This document shows positions 32,754 to 45,832 of a stretch of DNA of 64,000 nucleotides, one piece after another. The notes below the pieces were generated by a model. The model was given only the letters and a program-made list of their open reading frames with translations. It was not told the DNA's origin and ran no database searches. Each line of letters begins with the position of its first letter. Positions within the stretch are counted from its first letter, which is position 1. The translations under genes and the position numbers were made by a program. This DNA is from Dactylis glomerata (taxonomy: Eukaryota; Streptophyta; Magnoliopsida; Poales; Poaceae): the NCBI GenBank assembly GCA_007115705.1, contig QXEO01000244.1, forward strand, positions 243,486 through 307,485, written 5' to 3'.

Positions 32754-33347
32754 ATGTTGTTCCCTAAGTACGTTTTGGAGGACCTCTCAGTAGGTAGTGG
32801 TTCTATTATTGGGAAAAGTAACATCGAGGAGTTCTTTAATCATATTAGTATGCATAAAGATGTTGAGGATAAGTCTTTGGCTGAGCTTGCTGCTAGTTAT
32901 GAAGTTGCTTCTGCTTATTTAGTTCACATGTTGGAGGCTAGGTTTGCTAGCCTTAATCCTTTTATGCAACACATGTTTCTTAAGCTTCATGGTATTGAAG
33001 ACTCCGAAAAGAAAGATTTTATTTTGGAGACTTTGCGTAGAGAATTTAGTTATGTTGCGATTGAAGCTAGGAAAGTTTTTAAGCATTTTAATAAGCTTGG
33101 CTCTCATGTAGAGGTTGTTGGTACAAGCAATGAAGAAACCCAAGTACCAATACCTAGCAAACTCTTGGGATTGCATGAGGCTTTTGAAAATAATTTTGAT
33201 TGGATCTGTCCTGAAAATCTTTTTAGTGAATTGAGTGAACCAAAGCGTGATCACAAGGGGTCTTCAAAAACTTATGTGGATGCAATACAATGTCTTATTG
33301 AAAAGACTTCTGCAATTGATCTTAATGCTTCTTTCGAAAATACTTGA
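32754..33347 (+). CDS. Unrecognised 197-residue ORF in element D
   Basis: The ORF starts MLFPKYVLEDL about 150 bp after the primer site, where gag would begin, and ends LIEKTSAIDLNASFENT. It is acidic and leucine-rich with heptad-like stretches (for example residues 38-75), suggesting a helical protein. I see no zinc knuckle, protease or RT motif, signal peptide or membrane segment, and I do not recognise the family. An uninterrupted 197 codons in an element whose LTRs differ by several percent hints at past selection, but age alone could also spare it. A gag-derived remnant or a novel accessory protein are both possible. Confidence 0.5.
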   Translation: MLFPKYVLEDLSVGSGSIIGKSNIEEFFNHISMHKDVEDKSLAELAASYEVASAYLVHMLEARFASLNPFMQHMFLKLHGIEDSEKKDFILETLRREFSYVAIEARKVFKHFNKLGSHVEVVGTSNEETQVPIPSKLLGLHEAFENNFDWICPENLFSELSEPKRDHKGSSKTYVDAIQCLIEKTSAIDLNASFENT

Positions 33348-36258
33348 TTTCCACCTTTCTGCGCCTAGCTCAAAGGCGTTAAAGAAAAGCACTCCTGGGA
33401 GATAACCCAATGTTTTATTTTCAGTTCCTTTTATTTTATTTGAGTCTTGGAAGTTATTACTACTGTAATAACCGCTCCTTATCATTTTTATTTCGTTGTT
33501 GTGCCAAGAGAAGCCTCTAATTTGAGTGAGGTAAGATTTGGGGAAGTTGCTGTCCTGAAACAGATTTTGGTGCTGCACCGTAAAAATTCGTGCAAATTCT
33601 TAGAATAAGTTTTTGACCTGCGATTTCTTGTGCATATGCCCCAGGTTATATCCAAACTTTCATTAGTTTTACACTTTTTGATTTGAGCAACAGAAAACCC
33701 TCTAAAAAATCGACCTTTGTCAGCTGTTCTGTTTTGACAGATTTCTGCGACTATTCGTGTTTGCCTCTCGATCGCTTTCTTTTTGAGTTCTTTTAATCAC
33801 GGAACTTTTGGGGAAGTTGCTACAGTAGTATACGCTTTATATGTGATGGTTTTGAGTTGAAATCTGAACCACAAAAGGGGTTGATTCATTATTATGCTTA
33901 CACTAATGTTGCTAATAGAATTGTGTTGAGTTTTGTATGAAGGAAGTTTTCAAGTGTAGGGATTGGAGAATGATGAGATGAGTTGAAGAATGGACAAAAG
34001 CTCATACTTGGGGATGCCCATGTCACCCCAAGAAATATCCAAGAGGTACAAGCGTCAAAGCTTTGGGATGCCCCCGAGGCACCCCTTCTTCATCGGCAAA
34101 AATCAGGTCGCCTTTCAACACACTATATTTTTATTGCTTCATGCACTATGTGTTTTTCTTGGAGTATCTTTACTTTAGTTTTCAGTTTTGTTTGCTGCAA
34201 TAAATGGTTGAACCCCAGCAAATTTCTTTTAGAAAAGTTGCCTTGCATTTCATTTGCCAAGAACACTCCGTTTTTCACTCTTATCGTTCAACGAGTGTTC
34301 TCTTTTTCTGCTACTGCGTTTAGCTTTCATTTTTTGCCTTGATTTGTGTTCAGATCTTCTCATATATTTACATCAAGGTGTATTTGGACCTCTGGTCTAT
34401 GTTGGTATTCATCAAAAGAGTTGTTTAAAAAAGGTTCAAATGGTGTTGGAAAAGAGAAAAAAATTCATGCCAAAAAGTGGTACAAAAAGGAGCTTGTGTA
34501 GACTGCGGCTTAGGCTTTTCCATGTCATGCTTGATATCATTTTGATAGTATGCTTAGTGTTTTTGCTGTAGCATGACTTGTCTCAAATGACTGAGATTGC
34601 TAAATGAGCCTTTGAAAAAAATCATGCGTTGTTTTTATTATTTGGAAGCATTAATTTGGTTTTCTCCTTGATGCTTTATTTGGGTTCACTTGGCGCATGC
34701 TTACACATGTTAGACTCATACAAAGCCGCCATAAGCCTCTATGATCATTTAGCTTTTGACTTTTGATGCCATCTTATGCTTCTTTTAATGTTGCTTTGTC
34801 GCTTTGCATGATTATGGTCGTTATTGCTCTCTTAGTTGGCCGCTCCCAGTCTTTTGCTAGCCCTCATTTTGTACTGAGTATGAGCTCTACTCGTGCATCC
34901 AACTCCCAAAAACCAAGTTGTTCCAATGTGTCCACCATACATACCTATTAGCAATTTGCTATTCCAAAGTACATTTGACTTGCTTTTATCTATCCTTCAA
35001 ATTAAACACTTTTTGGTGTTATGCGAAAATTGGTTAGTAAAGCTCTCACGAACGTGATGGCACACTTTACTTTTCTCGTTTTTAAATTTTGACATTGTGG
35101 CTCTCTTATGTTGAGTTGTTATGCTTGCAAGTTGTAAGTTGGAAATTAGCCCAGCCATGCTGTCATGGGGCAAGCTTTCAACATTGCACTTTCTTTCATT
35201 TGAGTTGATATCGTGATCTTTTGTTTATGGATACTCGCGATGTGAAATAAGTTGGCAATCTTGCGGGATTATGGAGTTTTTATATGTGTTAGGGAAACGC
35301 CTGGGCCGCTAATCTACGCCATGCATAATTCATGGTGGAAATTTACAGCATGCCCATAGTGAACATTCGACGACGCATCTCAAAATAAAAAGCTATACCA
35401 ATGGTAAATAAAAGAGATGTCGAGGTGTTCATTGTCTGTTTGTCTTGTCATTTTGATGTGGGCTTGTTCCATATCATCGGGCAGGAGGTACCCCGTTGGC
35501 GATTCTCGATGATACACATATATTTACAATGACAAGAGCTTGCTTGGGACCCTAAGTCGAGTAGCATGAGGTTTGGGTATTCGTACTTCACGGGACACGA
35601 GGTTTTTAACTTATGATTTGTCAAGCATATGCTTCATAATTGTACTCGCATTAACTTTAACCATTCAATATGCCTATGATGGGGGTAATGAGAGCTCAAA
35701 GCTAGTAAGTACCATAATTTTTGAAGGTTTATAAAACTCGCAATCACTGCTTCCCTCTGCGAAGGGCCTTTCTTTTACTTTTATGTTGAGTCACCACCTT
35801 CTATCTTTATGCATCGTCTAAGAGAGCATAGTTGTCATTCTTAGTATAATGTGCATTGTCCCAAAGTTATCATTGATTGATTCATGATTTTGGTTTCACT
35901 TGTTCTTAAATTATTTGTATCTAGTCGCCCTCTTAGACTTGAAGGTGTCCTATGCATTTATGTTTTGCTATTCCATGAAGGACAAGCTGAAAACCATTTG
36001 CTATGTTTTTCCATATGATTTGAACACACATTTGAATTTCATTGTTTCATTTTCATGATCTATCGTTTGTGTTCTTTTTCATGTTATAACATGGTTGCTA
36101 AGTTTCTTCTATCAAGATTATATCTTTCATGCCCATGTTTTAAGTTCTTTTGATCCCAGCACTCAATGCTTACATATATGGTCAAGATTGTGTTGGTGCA
36201 TGTCACCTCAAAAATTATTCTTTGTTATCACTTACCTACTCGAGGACGAGCAGGAGTT
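33348..36258 (+). repeat. Element D internal region, non-coding
   Basis: About 2.9 kb with T-rich sense strand and no pol motifs. Directly after the ORF comes an AAAGGCGTTAAAG..GGGAGATAACCCAATG segment with short inverted complementarity. At 34008-34095 two similar TTGGGGATGCCC / TTTGGGATGCCC blocks alternate with CACCCC blocks. The rest shows nothing I can name. Confidence 0.6.
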
Positions 36259-36273
36259 AAGCTTGGGGATGCT

Positions 36274-37905
36274 TGATATGTCTCAAACGTATCTATAATT
36301 TTTTATGCTCCATGCTTGTTCTTACACCATTTGCTTAGTGTTTTGTTACACTTCGTGGCATTTTTATGTATTTTTTAGAACTAACCTATTAACGAAGTGC
36401 CATAGTGCCAGTTCCCTGTTTTCTGCTGTTTTTGTGTTTCAGAAAAGTTACACAGGAAATATTCTCAGAATTGGACGAAACAAAAGCCGAACCTCCTATT
36501 ATTTAACGAAGCTTCCAGAAGACCGAAGAGGAGACGGAGAGGGGCCACGGGCCGGCCACTCAATAGGGCAGTGTGGCCAGCCCCTGGCCCGCGCCCCCTA
36601 TGTGTGAGGCCGCCCTGGTCCACCTCTGACGCTGCCCCTTCGCCTATAAAGATCCCCCGACGAGAAAAACCTAAACATCCGATCAATTTTCCAGAAACAC
36701 ATCGCAATCCACCGCCGTCGTTGACCCGAGATCGGGAGGGTCCAGAAGCTCTTCCCGGCACCCTGCCGGAGAGGGGAATCACCATCGGAGGTCTTCTTCG
36801 TCGCCATGCTTGCCTCTGGCGCGATGAGTGAGTAGTCTACCTTGGACTATGGGTCCATAGCAGTAGCTAGATGGTTGTCTTCTCCACCATGTGCTTCATG
36901 TTTAGATTTCATGAGCTGCCCTATATGATCGAGACTACCTTTATGTAATTCTACATGTTGTGTTTGTTGGGATCCGATGAATATTGGTGTTATGTTAAGT
37001 TGATGTGCTGAATATTATCTTATGTTATCTCTATGTTGTTTATGATCTTGCATGCTCTCCGTTGTTAGTAGCTATCTTGGCCAAGTAGATACTAGTAACT
37101 CCAAGAGGGGGTATTTATGCTCGATAGTTGGGTTCATGCCTCTATTTAATCTAGGGGAGTGACTGAAACCAACAAGGTTGTAGATGTGTTGTTGCCACTA
37201 GGAAAACAACATTCTTGTGTCCAAGGACATTTGTTTTGTTTACATTACACACTTTGCTTAATGCAGTTATCTGTTGTTCGCAACTTTATACTCGAGGGGT
37301 GTTCGGACGATATCCCCGTGAGTGGATTATTAGTCATAGATGCAGTTGGATGGTGGCCTATGTATTTTGTTGTAATGCCCAGAGTAAATCTCATAGTGAT
37401 CCTCGTGACATATGCACGTTATCTTTATTTTATCAATTGCCCAACTGTAATTTGTTTACCCAGCATGTTGTTATTTATCTTATGGAGAGACACCACTAGT
37501 GAACTGTGGACCCTGGTCCAATTTCTTTACATTGCTATTACTATTTACTTTTACTCACACTGTTTACTATCTCGCATACTACTATTGCTTTCCACTCGAT
37601 ACGCTCAATCCTTTGTTTACAGCAAACCGGTGAGATTGACAACCTCATCGTAAGTTGGGAGTAAAGTTCTTGGTTGTGTTGTTTGCAGGTTCCGCGTTGC
37701 TGCTAATTGAAGACGCGCTAACAAGTATCGTTAACGGCGCCCTTGTTGGAGTGTCACGAAGCTAGCAAGCATCACCTTCTGAAGTTTGGCTTTTTCCTAC
37801 TGGATTCGATAAACCTTGGTTTCTTACTGAGGGAAAGACTTGCTACTGTGCTCATCATACCTTCCTCTTGGGGTTCCCAACTGGGTGGTTATCCTGTCCG
37901 CATCA
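36274..37905 (+). repeat. Element D 3' LTR (1632 bp)
   Basis: TGATATGTCTC at 36274 to CCGCATCA at 37905, preceded by the polypurine tract at about 36259-36273. It is 21 bp longer than the 5' copy and carries scattered substitutions. Confidence 0.9.
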
Positions 37906-40900
37906 CTGACCAAGTTAGTAGCCAGGGACAAAGCCATGAGTACATTTGAATTGTACTCGCAAACCATCTAAGGGGAAAGAGTTTGATATGTAGTATGGCT
38001 GTATCAAGGATAGGCTCTAGTCTAGTTTATTTTCTTCAAAACCATGGTTTCCTCATGTCGATATAGAATGTCCAGAACCATGTTCTATGACATCTCTATA
38101 TCCTTATTAAAAACATTTATAAAACAAGTTTAGTAAAATCTCTAGGAAGGGGAAAATCCTTTTTTGTTCATAAACCAGGTCAATCAAACATGACCATCTC
38201 CATTTATAGAACCAGGCCAATCACACATGACCATATCCAATTCCTCGGCAGTACCCTACAAGTACTCCAAACCATACCCGTGCCACGGCAGTACCCTTCG
38301 AGTTCCCCGTTCGGCACCTTTCTCCATTTTTTTCAAAACCCACTTTTAAAACCGAAAACTGACACAGGTTAAGTATGGCCATTCCAACCGTCCATGACCG
38401 AGGACTCGGCTATTCGAATAGATTTACACTCTGCAGAGGTTGTACACTTTACCCACACCATCCGAATAATCATCGTGTGGGCATTATCCCCGCATAGCAT
38501 CCTATGCCACGACAAGCTCCCGATCAGAGACTTTTGCTTATCTACATTAGTACAGGGACCTACCCTATGGAGTATGTACCTCCCCGGCACAACCTGGCAG
38601 TCTACCTCCATGTTCGAGCGTAACTCCAGTGCCATGGCGGGAGACCCATAGTGTCTTCCGAGCGGGTAGCCTATTGGCGGGCCTGCTACACTGTTGCCCA
38701 CCACTTGCGACAACCCAGATTCCGGGGTCCTACAAACCCTTATATAGTTGCGAGGTGCCCCATACCAAAGCGAATAAACTATGAGCTAAGCCCCGTCTCA
38801 CACCAGGGTAATATGGTTGCACGGGAGAAATTGGTTTGGCGAACACTTATACACAATGCCCTTTTCTCAAATCACCACCTCCTTTTTCCTCCATTTTTTG
38901 AAAACATTATTTTCAAATCTCATTTTAAAATCCATCAATGGAATAGCAATCCATTCCAAGGTTTTTTGAAATCCCATTTGAGTGTTCCCAACCTAGAGTT
39001 TTTGCTCCACTACAAGGTTTGCCAAAGGTCACGATGCTAATCATCAAGCCACTAACCCAGGGGATAAGTAGGTGTCAAGAAGGGTGTCATCCACAAGGAT
39101 GATATCAATTGACTTGTGGAGCCAAGTCACTAATAATTGCTATTTAGAGGTAACAGCAATATAAAACCATGCATTTTCATAAACATTATAAAACATGCAA
39201 TAAGTAAAATTAGGATCAGATATGCAAGAATTTTAGATGGCTTGCCTTTCTTAGCTTGTCCCTGGTCTTCTTCTTGATATTCAAATATTTTCCCTTCCTC
39301 GGTACTCTCGGTGTCGTTCGAATCTAGCGCCGATAAACAATGACAACATATAAGCATGCAAGCATTCACAGAGCACACACCACAACAGCACACATCCCAC
39401 ACCAAACAAGTATCAGAAACAAAAAAGTTTGGAAACTGAACAAATATTCAAGGTTTTACTACTATAGCTAGTTATATTAATTAAGAGGGTTTCTATTAAC
39501 AAGTAAAGTCTAGTTTGCCCCTAACAACTTGCAAGTACCTAAGTTTTCTCAGAAATTGCAACCAGCATACCAATAGAAAGGCATCAATTTTCTGAGTCCA
39601 ACGAAAATGGATTCACTCAAAAAGGATTTGCAGTTATTTTCCTGTGATTTTTCTAGTGATGAAAACTATTGTTTAAGAGTTAATTCTACCAAAAAATCAC
39701 ACAAGCTCAGAAAAATTTATCTTATGGTCAGGAGCAAGAAATCACACAGTACAAGATCACCCAAAATTGGTTTCACCCAAAAATACTCCACAGATTAGGT
39801 TTTAAAATCCCCTAAAGTCAGATATGGTCTTTATTTGCAAGGACAACCCTGCAAAAAAATAGTGACCTAACTGCATGCAGGCAAGTGACATGTGAAAGGT
39901 ACTGCAGAGGGCTTCTCTACAAAATTGGATTCAATCCAATTGCATCTCCGAGTCTCAAGATATGGATTTATTAGTGTAAAAGACACATTATACTAGATTA
40001 AATCCTATAAATAAACCAAAAATTATTTTGGCACGAAAATGGTTCTAAATGTTAGATAAAAGTACTAGGAAGTCTTAAAAAATTGGATCTGGCCACTTTC
40101 ATGCATTTTTCAATTTGTTTTGGATTTATTCCTACAGTAGATTAACATATCTGCTAAAATCAAATAGAGATCTAACTGGAAAAAAAACACGGGCGGGCCA
40201 GATCTAAACGGATCTGGGCCGATCCGGGAGAGGCCGGCCCACTATTGGCTTTGACCAGACACTTTCTAAAAAAAGATGGATGCTTTAAAAAGCGTGCTAC
40301 AGGCTAGCGATGGATGCCTGGCTACGGACTACCTGTACTCGATCGACAGAGACGAAGAGAGATTGAGGGAGGGCTCACCAGGAATGGATGAGAAGCGGAG
40401 GAGGCAGTTCAGGAAGACATCAGAGGGTCCTGCGGTCCTCCCCGGAGTTTTGCACATGCAGGCGAGCACCATGACGATGTCCCAGATGGCTCGACTTGGG
40501 CAGGGACGGAGACACATCAGACCCGATGGCGACACGATTCCAACGAGCTGGAGGGGAACAAGAGGGGTGATTAGGTCTCTTAGGACATGGAGAAGAAGAA
40601 CAATACAGAGAGAGGGGGTGGGGAGAGATGGCAGTCTCGATCGGCCACGAGGAGTTGTAGGCAAGACTAGCTCTGGCTCGGCTCCTCGTCCGGTCAGAGA
40701 AGAAACTGGCGTTTCATAGGAAGGAGAGGTTATGAAGGAGTGCGAATGTGAGAGAGGCGAGAGTGAGAGGGCGAGAGAGGGTTTGGGGAGCTTGTTTAAG
40801 AAGGCAGGGAAGGTGGCGTGCACGCGGCCGTGGGTGGCAAAGATCGACGCGCATTGGCTCGAGCGGGCGGCGCACGGGACAGCAGGGAAACAACAAGGAG

Positions 40901-41293
40901 AGGCAACGGGGCTGCGCCAGACTGTCTATGGTCACGAGGAGAGGTCTATGGTGAGGGTACAAGCAAGCGGGCGGTCGGTCGGCTCGGAGAGAGGACGCCG
41001 ACTGGACGCCCGCCAGGTGTTTGACGCTTAGTCGGATCAGAGAGCACGGTCGAGGGAGGGCTGTAGAAATAGTAAAAGGAAGCAAGCGTGCTCGGGAAGG
41101 CTCAATAATGCCCAGGGGAGGTTAATGGCGAGGTGGCTTGGACATAGGAGCTCATTTAAAATTTGGAGCATGCCAACGGCGGTCTTGAGCAGCATGGTTA
41201 GAGAGAAGGAGAGGGAGTTGCAGGAGGTTCGGCTTCATGTCCCTGGAGCATAGGGTCGTGGTGGCAAGCTTCAGTGTGCTCTGTAATGGGATT
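37906..41293 (-). repeat. Element C 5' LTR, part 2
   Basis: The first five bases repeat the TSD CTGAC of D; the rest matches 23275-26652. It includes the TATA box at 38739-38747 and the acidic mini-ORF at 39237-39333. The last five bases (41289-41293, GGATT) are the left TSD of E. Confidence 0.88.
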
Positions 41294-42206
41294 TGATGAG
41301 GACATCCCTATTACACCGCCATTATCTCCTACTCCTTTTGATGAAGATGTTGCTGCGAAGAAGTCCAATGAGATTAGGATTGGACCAATTACAAGAGCAC
41401 GTGCAAAGCTATTGGAACAACAGGTGAACTCACACTTAATTGAACCTGATCTTTTATTTAATGAGAACTTTATACTGCCTAAGTCTATGCATCTATGTAT
41501 GATCAGGTTTGTTGATAACACGAGCGTTGCACGAGGAAGAGATGAGTCGCAGCAAGAAGAGCAAGACTTGATGATCAAGTGCGCGAGGGAGGAGAGGGAG
41601 GCAGGCGCACCACGAGATCACCAGAACATCAAGTCGACATGAGAGAGTCCATGATGGCGCACTAGGACAGCCTACGACACGATGTCTACACGTCTAAGGC
41701 GCGCCACACTCATGGCCTGCGTGCCAAATTAGGCCGAACCCATGTATGGGTCGGTATGTACTCGTTTGAGTCGAACCGAGTCAGTTTGGGCCCAAACCAG
41801 GTTGGTTTTGGGCCAGGTCCATGTTGAGGACGCCCCAGCCTCCCTTAAGTAGCCAGGGGCGCCCCCTCAAGTCCCTTAGACCACGTTTAAACAAAACCCT
41901 AGTTTCTAGACAGAACCAAGTGTTCCTCTGAAATTATTCGCACCAATTCGTATCGATCTGGTGTTTGTTCTTCTGAAAGTCTGAGTGTAATCTGCTGTTC
42001 CATTGGAATTAGTATATTGTATCACCGCTTCGTGGTCGGCGGCTACGTGCGCAAGCGTGTGACGTTGCGAATATCCAAAGGGTTGAGAGCTGTTGCGCTG
42101 GCAGCAGGGATTAGCCGGAGAGTTTACAGCGACACTCGAGTTATCTTCATCACCATCATCGCCATCTACATCGCGCTCACTGAGAAGATCGGGACACCCC
42201 TTATCA
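41294..42206 (+). repeat. Element E 5' LTR (913 bp)
   Basis: TGATGAGGACATCC at 41294 to CCCCTTATCA at 42206. The ORF at its start is the LTR-encoded polyprotein tail ([16 protein letters not shown]), not a separate gene. Confidence 0.93.
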
Positions 42207-43353
42207 TCTTGGTATCAGATTCCAGCGTTTCCTCGGTGAGAATCCACAAATCCATCCCCGTAGATTCATTATTGTTTTTTCTTCCTATCCAGAAAAAGCC
42301 ACAAAAAAATTAGGGTTCTTAGTTTTGCCATAGCCTAGATTACATCGAGTTACTTGTTTTAGTTGTTGATCGTCTTTTCGCGTATCTTTTCATCCAATCT
42401 GTAGGAGTCTAGGTTCACCGATCTTTTCTGCATCTTAGTTTCGAGTTTAGATCTCGTTTGAAGTCTCGTTGATCTTGGTCTTTTTCTTAGTCTGAACGTT
42501 TTGTTTGGACTCGCTCTCGTGCATGTCCAGATCCGATCAGCACAGCAGTTTTTGAGTTACACGTTCCCAGATCTGATCTCTAGCAAAAAAAAAAACCAGA
42601 AATCACACGCACTCGATCAGACATAATCAGTTTTTTGTCTGGCCTCGCGCGTAGGGATTTTCCATGCCAGTTCGTTTACTTAAGCAAAAAAAGAGACAAA
42701 CTTCTTTGTCCGTTTCGCGTCACCGTCGCGCTGTCGTGCGTTTCCGGCGTCGTATATCTCTGCCGCGACATATTTTTTGTCGATTTCTCTGCCGCGACAG
42801 CGTGTTACCACTGTGTCCATATAGCGTCCTTTCTACACGATTTTGATCGCTTTAGCTACAGCCTGTCTACAACATCGTGTTAGGAGCTTACCCATACGAG
42901 ACTAGCTACTTCGTGCTCATCAGGCTGCTGCCGTGTGCGCAATCTTGTGCCTGTTCGTCGAGCCAGTGCTAGCGTCTCTCTTGTGCATTGCAACACGAGC
43001 TATTGTGCGTTGTCACTTATATCTTTTTGAGCTCACTTTTCAGAGTTGCTTTGCCCCGTTTATCTCCACCGTGTGTGTTTCTGTGGGTCTTTGTCAGACG
43101 ATCAGCACTAGGACTTGTATTTTGGTGTAGTTAGGTATCCATACCAAGCCCCACCATATACCCTGGTTTGTTGTGTGATAGTTTCTTATACCCTCGGTAT
43201 TCGCTTCATCACATCCGTGCACGTTTCAGTCTCTACGAGTGGTAAGCATTTATTATTCACTTTGGAACGGTAAGATACCTCTTTCTTTCCGTTTTGAGTG
43301 AGTTGTGAGCGTAACCACCACCCGTTTATTGTTTGTGCACTAACCTACTAATC
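42207..43353 (+). repeat. Element E leader and primer site
   Basis: TGGTATCAGATT at 42210-42221 is the initiator-Met-type primer site, three bases from the LTR. The leader is non-coding and matches the A leader in reverse orientation. It ends at the gag start (ATG 43354-43356). Confidence 0.88.
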
Positions 43354-43538
43354 ATGTCTGCTAGTGATGTTGATGTGATGCAGAAAAAGCCTGATGATAC
43401 TCCTGTCATATGGAGGGAGTATGAAGCTCTTCGTGATCATTTGGAAAGAATAATAACACGAACAACTGACGATATTGATTTTGATGTTCAAGCTGTCCAA
43501 ATGAAAGTAGAAGCCACTGATGCTACTATTAATAATAT
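43354..43538 (+). pseudogene. Element E gag, N-terminal part, cut by F
   Basis: MSASDVDVMQKKPDD.. to DATINN, 61 codons and two bases, nearly identical to the start of A gag. The reading frame then runs into the LTR of F. The last five bases (43534-43538, AATAT) are the left TSD of F. The frame resumes at 48684 with QVQVNDLQTS. Confidence 0.9.
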
Positions 43539-44393
43539 TGATGAGGATACAATCATGGATCATGCTGATTTTGACTGTTTGAGCTGGAAGGAAATATTGA
43601 GTCTAATTGATGATTATTATAAGGTGAATTCTTTCCTAATTGAAAGAATGTCTTGATATCTCCGAATTATATACTACCTAAAGCGATGCACTATGTTGTA
43701 TTTAGGTATGTCATCTGTCAAGATATCGCCAGCGGGAGGAGAGGGAGGACGGCGATCGAGAGACAAGCGGAGATCAAGTCTGCATGAGGGAGAGCACGCG
43801 ATGGCGCACTAGGACTACCTACGACACGATGTCTACATGTCTAAGGCGCGCCACACTCCTGGCCTGCGTGCCAAAATAGGCCGAACCCATGTATGGGTCG
43901 GTATGTACCAGTTTGAGTCGAACCGAGTCCGTTTGGGCCCAAAACAGGTTGGTTTTGGGCCAGGTCTTTGCCCAGGATGCCCCAACCCCTTTAAGTACCC
44001 CTGGGGCGCCCCCTTGTGTCGTTTAGACTACGTTTAGATTACCCCCAAACATTAGAACGAAATTGCTTGTAAGCTTTCCTCTGAAATCATATATTCCTCT
44101 GTGTTTCGCTCGGAATATCTACCCCACTCCAAGTTTGTTTCGATCTGGAGTTTTGCTACTGAGAATTCAAGTGTGATCTGCTGTTCCATTGGGAATTAGG
44201 AGATTGCAGAACCGCTTCGTGGTCGGCGGCTACGTGCGCAGGTGTGCGGTGTCTCGAATATCCATAGGGTTGAAAATCTGTTGCATTGGCAACGGGGGAA
44301 CAGCCGGAGAGTTCATGTGCGTCTCACAGATTATTTACCAAGTTATCATTCATCTACATCGGCTCACTGAGAAGATCGGGCAACCCCTTATCA
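43539..44393 (+). repeat. Element F 5' LTR (855 bp)
   Basis: TGATGAGGATACAATC to CCCCTTATCA. Identical in length to the 3' copy. Confidence 0.92.
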
Positions 44394-45832
44394 TCTTGGT
44401 ATCAGATTCCAGTGTTTACTCGGTGAGCATCCACAAATCCAACCCCGTAAATTCGTTTTTGTTTTTGTCCTATCCAGAAAAAGCCTACAAAAAAAATTAG
44501 GGTTCTTAGTTTTGCCATAGCCTAGATTGCATCGAGGTACTGGTTTTAGTCGCTGATCATCTTTTCGCGTATCTTTTCATCCAATCTGTAGGAGTCTAGG
44601 ACCCTCGTTCTTTTCGGTATCTTCGTCGCAGATTTCATCTTCGTTTGATCCGTCTTTAATCTCCTTCTTCTTCCATAAATTGGTTGTTCTTAACGAGACA
44701 CGTAACCAGATCAGATCGGAATAGAAACAGAAAAAAAAAACAGAGGCATCGCCCGCTCGCCCGACCTCAGATCGTTTCTGTGGTCAGGCGAGCTAGCAGC
44801 GCGCGGCGGCCGATCGCCAGGGACAGAGCGAGCGCTTCTGCGCTCGAGCGCCTCCACTCGCCCCGGCTCGCGAGCGCTCCCCCAGGCGCCCAGACCGGCC
44901 CAACTCTTGTGGCCCAATTTGATTCAGCACAAAAAAAAAAAATTGGATCGCTGGCCTGGTTTGGCGCTGGACCTCAGACTCATTCTGAGCCTTGGCGTGC
45001 GCTTATTTCCAAAAAAAAATCCTGATCGCTGGCCGCGCTTGACCTCAGAAACATTCTGTGCTCTGGCGTGAGAGCAAAAAAAAAAAAAAAAAAATTTGGA
45101 TCGCTGGCCGTTCTAGGCGCTGGACCTCAGACTCAGTCTGAGCTCTGGCGTGAGCTTATATCAAAAAAAAAAAAGAGACAAACTTCTTTGTCCGTTTCGC
45201 ATCGCCGTCGCGCTGCCGTGTGTTTCCGGCGTCGTACATCTCTGCCGTTGACATATTTTTCGTCGGTTTCTCATCCGCGACAGCGTGTTACCACTGTGTC
45301 CACATAGCGTCCTTTTTACACGATTTTGCTCGCTTTAGCTACAGCCTGTCTACAGCATCGTGTTAGGAGCTTACCCATACGAGACTAGCTACTTCGTGCT
45401 CATCAGGCTGCTGCCGTGTGCGCAATCTTGTGCCTGTTCGTCGAGCCAGTGCTAGCGTCTCTCTTGTGCATTGCAACACGAGCTATTGTGCGTTGTCACT
45501 TATATCTTTTTGAGCTCACTTTTCAGAGTTGCTTTGCCCCGTTTATCTCCACCGTGTGTGTTTCCGTGGGTCTTTGTCATACGATCAGCACTAGGACTTG
45601 TATTTCGGTGTACTTAGGATTTCCTACCTACAGCTCCACCATATATATACCCTGGTTGTCGTGTGATAATCTTTCCCTCGGTATTCGCTTGATCACACAC
45701 ATGCACGTGGTTGTTTGCTGTGAGTGGTAAGTTGCTCTAATTCACTTTGGAACGGTAAGATTCATTGTCTTTTCAGTTTTGAGTGATTTGAGTGTTTCCA
45801 CCATATATACACATTTTTTTGCTGCACTAATC
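44394..45832 (+). repeat. Element F leader with tandem hairpin repeats
   Basis: The segments 44400-44620 and 45170-45640 match leader sequence of E and A. Between them (about 44930-45175) is a threefold repeat of about 80 bp. Each unit holds GATCGCTGGCC, a CTCAGAC..CTGAG-like hairpin, CTGGCGTG, and then an A run of 9-19 bases. The leader is non-coding and ends at the ATG at 45833. Confidence 0.8.
44930..45175 (+). repeat. Three tandem units with hairpin and A-tract (F leader)
   Basis: Hairpin cores lie at 44973-44989, 45043-45060 and 45126-45142; the third (CTCAGAC-TCA-GTCTGAG) is a perfect 7-bp stem. Units are separated by poly-A runs. The hairpin resembles the single hairpins of the B, G and J leaders. 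Confidence 0.7.

Larger units (their letters stand above)
30964..37905 (+). mobile_element. Element D: Athila-like non-autonomous Ty3/gypsy element
   Basis: D is 6942 bp with LTRs 30964-32574 (1611 bp) and 36274-37905 (1632 bp), TG..CA ends and a perfect TSD (CTGAC at 30959-30963 and 37906-37910). The primer site TGGCGCCGTTGCCGGGGA at 32586-32603 is the tRNA-Asp type typical of Athila-lineage elements. The tract before the 3' LTR (about 36259-36273) reads AAGCTTGGGGATGCT. The 3.7-kb internal region lacks gag-pol and carries one unrecognised ORF. LTR divergence looks like roughly 5% by eye. Confidence 0.9.

Noticed and set aside
42207..42225. tRNA-like sequence next to LTRs (also at 32586, 44397 and others)
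   Set aside because: These are primer-binding sites complementary to the 3' ends of tRNAs; no complete tRNA cloverleaf is present.
45779..45832. Upstream ATG extending the F protein by 18 residues
   Set aside because: The segment matches leader sequence of E and A. The ATG at 45833 has the same context as the gag start of the relatives.
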